A stretch of DNA of 56,113 nucleotides, taken from an uncultured Dongia sp. Lineage in GTDB: Bacteria > Pseudomonadota > Alphaproteobacteria > Dongiales > Dongiaceae. The notes beneath the pieces are model-generated. The model searched no databases and was not told the DNA's origin. It saw nothing but the letters and a program-made list of their open reading frames with translations. How positions within the stretch are numbered: the stretch's first letter is position 1; every line of letters begins with the position of its first letter. The stretch spans positions 1 to 56,113 of the forward strand of contig NZ_CAKZGO010000010.1 in NCBI RefSeq assembly GCF_936916975.1. Direction: 5' to 3'. Shown piece after piece: positions 50,867-56,113 of this stretch. The translations under genes and the position numbers were made by a program.

Positions 50867-53293
50867 ATGCGACTCATGATGACCGGCGCTCGGACGCTAA
50901 TTTTTCTGTCGCTGCTGTTCCTGGCGGCTTGCGGTTCGCCGGAGGAGCGTGAGGCAAGGCACCTGCAAAGTGGCCGTGAACTTTACGCCAGTGGCGATCT
51001 GGTAAAGGCGATCCTGGAATTCCGAAATGCGCTGCAAATCAACCCGACCGGTGTCGAAGCCAAATATTCGATCGGCCTTATCCTGGAGAAGCAGGGCAAT
51101 CTGGCGGCAGCCCTCTCCGCCTTTCAGGAAACGGCCCTCCAGGATCCCAATCACCGCGACGCGCAGTTGAAGCTTGGTCAATATGCGCTGCTGAACGGCG
51201 ACGCGGACAATGCCCTGCTACAAGCCGACAAGCTGATTGCTCTCGATCCAAAGCGCCCGGATGGCCACACCATGCGCGCGGCGGCCTTGCTCATGCAGGG
51301 AAAGCTGGACCAGGTCGAGACGGCGGCACAGGCAGCCCTTGCCCTGGCGCCGAACGACGAAGACGCCCTGATCGTGCTCGCCAGCCAGCGGGCGCGGCAG
51401 AAAAAATTCAGCGAAGCCGAGGCGCTGATCGATAGCGGCCTGAAGGTACACGCCAAGAGCAAGCAACTGCTCGGCGTCAAGTTGAAGCTGTTACGGGACC
51501 AGGGGCAGATGGCCGCTGCCGACGATATCCTGCGCACGCTGATCACGATTGAGCCTGACAATCCGCGCTATGTCGTGGAACTCGCCAGCAATCTCCACAA
51601 GGAGAACAAACTCCCGGAAGCACAAGACGTATTCCGGCAAGCCATCAAGACCAGCAAGACGCCAGAACAACTGGTCACCGTCTATGCCGACTTCCTGGAG
51701 AAAGCAGTCGGTGTGCAGCAGGCGATCATGGAAACGGCCGCGTTGGCCAAATCGTCCGGCACCGAGGCGACCTACGCCCTCCTTCTCGCGCGCCTCCATA
51801 TGAAGGCCGAGCAATATGACCAGGCTGTTGCGTTGCTCGAACCGTTGGTCACCACACTCCCTAAGGCCTCGGAAAAACTGGAAGCCCGCGTCGAACTGGC
51901 TCGCGTATCGCTGATGCGTGGCCAACCTGCGGAGGCGCTGACCCAACTCAACGCCATCCTGCTGGAAGACAGCTCCAACGAAAATGCCCTTATTCTGCGC
52001 GCCATCATTTCTTTCAATGATCGCAAATACGACGACACCATTGCCGATGCGCGATCGGCCCTCAGCGTAAATCCGAATTCCGCCATGGCCCTCAGCCTGA
52101 TGTCGCAGACCTACCTTGCGACGAACGAACGTGAACTGGCGACGGGTGCGTTGCGATCGCTGATCACTGTTGCGCCAGACAATGTCGATGCGCGGATCAA
52201 ACTGGCAGGTTTGTTGGCGATAAAGTCGCCGAATGAGGCGGTCCAGAACCTCGATGCTGCCATCGCCTTGCGGCCGGATATGCCCGAGCTTCTCGTCAGT
52301 AAGGCGCAAATTTTTATCTACTCAAAGCAATGGGACAAAGGTGAACTGGTCGGCCAGGCTCTGTTGGCCAATGACAAGACCAAGGCGGCAGGACATCAAG
52401 TCCTTGGCGAGGCCGCCCTCGTCCGCAAGGATTATCCGACAGCCATTTCCGAGTTCGAAGCGGCTTTGGCTCTGGGACGGGATTTCGCCGTGGTCGGCCC
52501 GAAATTGACCGAGGCACAAACACGCGCCTCCCAGCCAGCTGCCGGTGATACCACAGGCACACCGGCCAAGAATCCTGCCGAGAAGCTGCTGACCGATCGC
52601 CTCGAGAGTAACCCGCAAGATATCGATGCGCTCATTCTGCTGGCCGATCTCCGCCAACGGGATGGTGCTTTGGACGAGGCGGAAGATCTATTGCGGCGCG
52701 CCGTCACCGCTGCCCCCAACAACCGCGCGCCATATCTCAATCTGTCGCTCATCCTCAAGAAAAAGGGCCAGAAAGCCGAGACGGTGGCACTGCTGCGGGA
52801 AGCTGCTGCAATCTTCCCGAACGACAGTTTGGTTCAGGAAAGCCTGGCGATCAGCTACGAGATCGCCGAAGACTATGACAACGCCAAAGCGACCTATGAG
52901 GCTGTGCTGGAAAAATGGCCCGGCAATATCGTCTCATCCAACAATCTGGCACAGCTCATTGCCGACATATGGCCGAACGATAAGGCCGAACTGGATCGCG
53001 CCAGATTGCTGGTGGAGAAATACCGTAGCAGCAATAACGCGACGTTGATCGATACGTTGGGCTGGGTTCAAGTTCGCTTGGGTAACGCCGACGATGGTGC
53101 CATTCTACTGGAGAAGGCGACGTCGCTGGCGCCCACCGACCAGCAGATGCGCTATCACTACGCCGTGGCACTCTCACTCAAGAACCTCGACGATAAGGCG
53201 AAGAGCGTGTTGAACGAAGCGCTTGCCGGAACACCCACCTTCCGTGGCGTCGATGACGCCAAGAAGCTGTCGGAAACATTGCGCGCCAAATAG
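50867..53293 (+). CDS. PEP-CTERM system TPR-repeat lipoprotein PrsT-like
   Basis: An 808-residue lipoprotein made almost wholly of tetratricopeptide repeats. The start (MRLMMTGARTLIFLSLLFLAACGSPEE) gives a lipobox LAAC, so it is anchored in a membrane. Repeats follow, for example AKYSIGLILEKQGNLAAALSAFQETALQDPNHRDAQ and NLSLILKKKGQKAETVALLREAAAIFPND, at about 34-residue spacing. Length and architecture match the PrsT family found with PEP-CTERM/exopolysaccharide loci, which is thought to scaffold assembly. Its stop lies 33 bp from the convergent ligase-like gene, with no strong terminator between. Confidence 0.85.
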   Translation: MRLMMTGARTLIFLSLLFLAACGSPEEREARHLQSGRELYASGDLVKAILEFRNALQINPTGVEAKYSIGLILEKQGNLAAALSAFQETALQDPNHRDAQLKLGQYALLNGDADNALLQADKLIALDPKRPDGHTMRAAALLMQGKLDQVETAAQAALALAPNDEDALIVLASQRARQKKFSEAEALIDSGLKVHAKSKQLLGVKLKLLRDQGQMAAADDILRTLITIEPDNPRYVVELASNLHKENKLPEAQDVFRQAIKTSKTPEQLVTVYADFLEKAVGVQQAIMETAALAKSSGTEATYALLLARLHMKAEQYDQAVALLEPLVTTLPKASEKLEARVELARVSLMRGQPAEALTQLNAILLEDSSNENALILRAIISFNDRKYDDTIADARSALSVNPNSAMALSLMSQTYLATNERELATGALRSLITVAPDNVDARIKLAGLLAIKSPNEAVQNLDAAIALRPDMPELLVSKAQIFIYSKQWDKGELVGQALLANDKTKAAGHQVLGEAALVRKDYPTAISEFEAALALGRDFAVVGPKLTEAQTRASQPAAGDTTGTPAKNPAEKLLTDRLESNPQDIDALILLADLRQRDGALDEAEDLLRRAVTAAPNNRAPYLNLSLILKKKGQKAETVALLREAAAIFPNDSLVQESLAISYEIAEDYDNAKATYEAVLEKWPGNIVSSNNLAQLIADIWPNDKAELDRARLLVEKYRSSNNATLIDTLGWVQVRLGNADDGAILLEKATSLAPTDQQMRYHYAVALSLKNLDDKAKSVLNEALAGTPTFRGVDDAKKLSETLRAK

Positions 53294-53326
53294 GGTCGGC
53301 TACCGCCAGAAGCCGTCGCGGAAAGC

Positions 53327-54739
53327 TCAATCGGCCCGCAGGATGTTCGGCCGAGGCTTAAGCATGTGCGGCCGCTTGGCCGGCCCTGTTTGGTGCTCGC
53401 CCGGTTGACTCTCAGCCGGCGCCTGCGCGGCCACCGCAGGCGTCGGTCGCCGCAGCATAAACAGCGTATAGCCACAGATGACGCCATAGAAGATATCGCC
53501 CTCCAGCATCCAATGCGGCATGGTCGCCATGTTGAGCAGAAGAAAGCTCAGATGAGCCGCGACAAGCTTGCCGCGCACGCCGCGCGGCGTGCACATGGCA
53601 GCATACAGCATCGTCGCCCACAGATAGCAAAATGCCACGATACCGAGCACGCCGTATTCGTAGAGAGCCGAAACGAGGGTGTTATGGGCGTAGACATTCA
53701 TGACGCCAATCCAGGAGTCAGGCCCATAACCCAGGAAATGATTCAGTGTCGAGCCGTTGATATAGGCTTCGATATAGCCGGCCCAGATATAGGGCCTGGC
53801 GGACATCAGTTGCTTCTGGTCATGGGTGTATTCGGCTTGCGGCTTGATGAGGTCGTCAAACGATTCGAAGACAGTGGCGATGTCCAGGAACCGTTCCCGG
53901 AACACCCAGCCGACAGCCACGACGGCGATTCCACTGAAGATCAGAAAAGCGACCGCAATAATGCTCCGCTGCTTGGGGGAGAAGCGGCCGACCAGATCGA
54001 TGTTGAACTGCGTCACAATCAGCGGCGCAAAAGCCAGAATGGCGGTGCGATAATTGGCCGCGACAATGGCACCCATGAAAACCAGTACGACTGTCAGCCG
54101 GCTCCAGATCCGAAGACCGGTCGCAAAGCACGCGATGAAAAGCCCCGTCGCCAGCACCACAGAGAAAGCGGCCTCATGGCCGTAGCCACCGATATAGCTG
54201 AGCGAGCCGTCGGCTTCGCTTGCCTTGACGACATGGAAAACGATCGACAACGCCTGGAATGCAAGTGGTGTCAGGAAAGCCCACAGCATCAAATTCGTCA
54301 TGCGCCGCTGGCCCAGCTCGATCAGGCCTTCGTAGATGCTGATCGTGATGACGAGAAGGTAGCCGAACTTGACGCCGACATCGACGACGCGGGGAATGGT
54401 GTGGTTGCCGACGCCGCTTAGGACAACCAGCGCAATCAACACATAGCAGGGTATCAGCTGCTTGATCAGGAGATGCCTGCTTCTGATCAGCAGCAGGCCG
54501 AGCACGAAGACGGCCGATGAACCGAGTGCATTCCATGAAAGCCCGATCGGCGAAGCACTGAATGTGAATGTATGATGCGCCGACGCCAGATACCGGAAAC
54601 TCAGCGCAAAGCACGCGAATGCGGCAACGACACTGTGAACACGCCAGAAGCGATAGCCGAGTACCAGGAGTATCAACAATGTCGTTGGATAGAGCAGCCA
54701 GGACGGCAGCGTCGACCCCAGATTCAAACCATCGGTCAT
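53327..54739 (-). CDS. O-antigen ligase/polymerase-like membrane protein
   Basis: A 470-residue inner-membrane protein from MTDGLNLGSTLPSWLLYP, with about 11-12 helices and a large periplasmic loop near residues 290-360. The loop holds SARPYIWAGYIEAYINGSTLNHFLGYGPDSWIGVMNVYAHNTLVSALYEYG; the GYGP...HNT pattern is that of the Wzy_C/O-antigen ligase (WaaL) family. It probably polymerises the repeat units, as no other Wzy is present. The C-terminal ~45 residues are Pro/Ala-rich and cytoplasmic. The upstream TTG at 54748 is a weaker start. Confidence 0.83.
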   Translation of the reverse strand: MTDGLNLGSTLPSWLLYPTTLLILLVLGYRFWRVHSVVAAFACFALSFRYLASAHHTFTFSASPIGLSWNALGSSAVFVLGLLLIRSRHLLIKQLIPCYVLIALVVLSGVGNHTIPRVVDVGVKFGYLLVITISIYEGLIELGQRRMTNLMLWAFLTPLAFQALSIVFHVVKASEADGSLSYIGGYGHEAAFSVVLATGLFIACFATGLRIWSRLTVVLVFMGAIVAANYRTAILAFAPLIVTQFNIDLVGRFSPKQRSIIAVAFLIFSGIAVVAVGWVFRERFLDIATVFESFDDLIKPQAEYTHDQKQLMSARPYIWAGYIEAYINGSTLNHFLGYGPDSWIGVMNVYAHNTLVSALYEYGVLGIVAFCYLWATMLYAAMCTPRGVRGKLVAAHLSFLLLNMATMPHWMLEGDIFYGVICGYTLFMLRRPTPAVAAQAPAESQPGEHQTGPAKRPHMLKPRPNILRAD

Positions 54740-55074
54740 TGATGACAATCCACTTTAGTCGCCGTCCAGAAATGATGCCGGTGGCGACCGTCTGCCGGAC
54801 CGCGGCCACGCGTTAGAAAAAAGTCGATGGGCAAAGTGCCGATGATGGAATTGTGACACACGCATAATACGACACACCTCGACAGCCAGCAATTGCGCCC
54901 ATTCCCATGACGGCAGGACAGCCCCACGATCACAGAGATCACATACCGTTGCCCGTTGACAGGCCGGGTCTGCAACCCCAGTTTAAGGGCAATCTCCGCG
55001 AAATTGGTGCGTTAACCCAGCGCATGGCAATCACCCATAACTTTATTGACGCGGTACATTTAAAGGAATTGAGC
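54740..55074. other. Divergent intergenic region before the beta-helix gene
   Basis: About 335 bp between the divergent ligase-like and beta-helix genes. TTGACG near 55046 lies too close to the start at 55075 to be a normal promoter element for it. An in-frame ATG at 55024 would extend the downstream protein by 17 residues. No gene or strong hairpin is seen. Confidence 0.45.
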
Positions 55075-56113
55075 ATGCGGCACAGATTTCTCGACGCTGG
55101 CAGCGGCGGTCGTTTTCTCACGCGGCGCCAGGCCATCGCCCAAGTGTTGCTCGGCGTTGGCCTGGCGAAGCTCGGCAGCTGGCCGGCCTTTGCCGAGGTG
55201 GCTTCCGGATACTCACCCGACACCCTGCATGCGATCGCCAAGGCCGGCCTGATCAAGCGCTTCACGCAGAAGGGTGCAGGCGACAATGACGGACAGGATT
55301 GGTCCAACGCCATGCCGCTGGAATGGCTGTCGAAATCCGCGGCCCTGGCAGAACCGGGAACGACGCTCCTGATTGGCTTTGATCCGGCAGAAATCCGTCC
55401 CGTGCCGTTGGGGAAAAAGCGCAAGCGGAACGCCATCCGCGCATCTGGCGAGGCCGGGAAGCCAATTGCGGTGGTCGCCGGGTTGATGGCACCCGATGGC
55501 ACGGTCGTTCCCGCGCCGACGGGCGAGGATACTCTGTTCTTCAAGAGCGACGAGCCTTGGTCAGTGGAGCGGTATGGCAGGGTCAACGGTCCACCTTGCT
55601 ATCTGGCGATCGAACGGAATGCGTCGCATCTGCTCCTCGCCGGGTTCCGGGTCGCTGGCACCTATGGCGACGGCTTCTTCAAGTTCAGGGCGGGGAAGGA
55701 TCAGACGGCCAATTTCAGCGACGTCATGTTTTCCGATATTCACGGCACGGATGTTGCCCGGGTCATCGAAACGGACAAGGGTAGCAAACTGTCGAACATC
55801 ACGATCACCGATTGCCAAGCCTTTGGCATCATCCGGGGGTTCGCGCGTTTCTATCACATCTCGGATTCCGTCTTGCGCAATCTCGAGCTCGACGCCAACA
55901 ATCTCGATGCCGGCGGCAAAAATGTCTGCCAGCTGATTGCCGTCAACTCCGGCGCGAACCTGCTGTTTGAGAACGTGGTGATGAAGAATGCCATCAGCAC
56001 CCGCAAGCTCGATGACGGCAAAGAGGGATATGTCCAGGGCGACGGGATCGTCTGCGAGTTGAAGACGCGCGACGTCACGATCCGCAATTGTCATGCCAGC
56101 GGTATTGGCGACG
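55075..56113 (+). CDS. Tat-exported right-handed beta-helix protein (partial, runs off the window)
   Basis: At least 346 residues with no stop before the window ends. It starts MRHRFLDAGSGGRFLTRRQAIAQVLL, a twin-arginine signal (RR near 17-18) cleaved near SWPAFA; AAGGAA stands 7-8 bases upstream of the ATG. From about residue 180 the chain shows short repeated strands such as LLLAGFRVAGTYGDGFFKF, ANFSDVMFSDIHGTDVARVIE, LSNITITDCQAFG, ISDSVLRNLELDANNLDA and LLFENVVMKNA, the ladder of a pectate-lyase-like parallel beta-helix. Likely a periplasmic polysaccharide lyase, epimerase or hydrolase acting on the locus's polymer; no catalytic residue is assigned. Confidence 0.8.
   Translation, partial: MRHRFLDAGSGGRFLTRRQAIAQVLLGVGLAKLGSWPAFAEVASGYSPDTLHAIAKAGLIKRFTQKGAGDNDGQDWSNAMPLEWLSKSAALAEPGTTLLIGFDPAEIRPVPLGKKRKRNAIRASGEAGKPIAVVAGLMAPDGTVVPAPTGEDTLFFKSDEPWSVERYGRVNGPPCYLAIERNASHLLLAGFRVAGTYGDGFFKFRAGKDQTANFSDVMFSDIHGTDVARVIETDKGSKLSNITITDCQAFGIIRGFARFYHISDSVLRNLELDANNLDAGGKNVCQLIAVNSGANLLFENVVMKNAISTRKLDDGKEGYVQGDGIVCELKTRDVTIRNCHASGIGD

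Noticed and set aside
1-56113. CRISPR arrays, tRNA or rRNA genes, insertion sequences and prophage genes
   Set aside because: No regularly spaced repeats, cloverleaf candidates, transposase motifs or terminal inverted repeats were noticed on reading both strands; weak or degenerate cases cannot be excluded without a search.

Overview
The window is high-GC DNA coding densely on both strands. Gene content points to an alphaproteobacterium: a rhizobial-type rhamnose pathway (fused RhaD, RhaI, DeoR-type RhaR), an EryA-like kinase, a GlpD-type dehydrogenase and a SorC-type regulator. A Rhodospirillales-like genome is my guess for the order; the sequence does not prove it. No rRNA, tRNA, CRISPR array, insertion sequence or phage gene was seen. 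The first ~135 bases are a G/T homopolymer-rich stretch that looks like a poor contig end.

Region 1 (about 150-14450) is sugar uptake and L-rhamnose catabolism. A CUT2 ABC transporter operon (ATPase, two permeases, binding protein; 7067 down to 2440) ends at a terminator with a UUCG loop. A further permease and binding protein follow (2186 down to 152) as a separate unit. Two paralogous RhaK-type kinases converge and overlap at their 3' ends (7151-8533 and 8503-9846). A DeoR-family regulator (9994-10782) is divergent from rhaD-rhaI (10991-14451). The space between them holds a perfect 15-bp inverted repeat, the probable operator. No mutarotase gene (rhaU) is present.

Region 2 (29159 down to 14465, all minus strand) is a tightly packed 13-gene catabolic operon. 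In transcription order it encodes a SorC-family regulator, a Tat-type binding protein, two CUT1 permeases, two different ATPases, an EryA-like kinase, a 2-hydroxyacid dehydrogenase, a FucA-like aldolase with a Lys/Ala-rich tail, a GlpD-like flavoprotein, a D-ribulokinase-like kinase, a HAD phosphatase and a second class II aldolase. Most junctions are start/stop overlaps or gaps of 25 bases or less. The set fits import, phosphorylation, oxidation and aldol cleavage of a polyol or sugar, but matches no pathway I can name. It is the best candidate here for an undescribed system. A separate SMP-30 lactonase gene with its own terminator lies just upstream.

Region 3 (about 30490-56113) is an exopolysaccharide locus of PEP-CTERM type. 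It supplies UDP-sugars (GalE, Ugd, a UDP-glucuronate epimerase), lipid carrier (UppS), the initiating phosphoglycosyl transferase, three glycosyltransferases, a pyruvyl transferase, an acyltransferase, a flippase, an O-antigen ligase/polymerase-like protein, a short export protein and a beta-barrel protein. PEP-CTERM-associated parts are an ExeA-like ATPase, a tyrosine-kinase-like ATPase lacking its Walker A lysine, one sorted FxDxF-type substrate and a TPR lipoprotein (PrsT). The exosortase and the Wzc-like co-polymerase are absent. The window ends inside a Tat-exported beta-helix protein.
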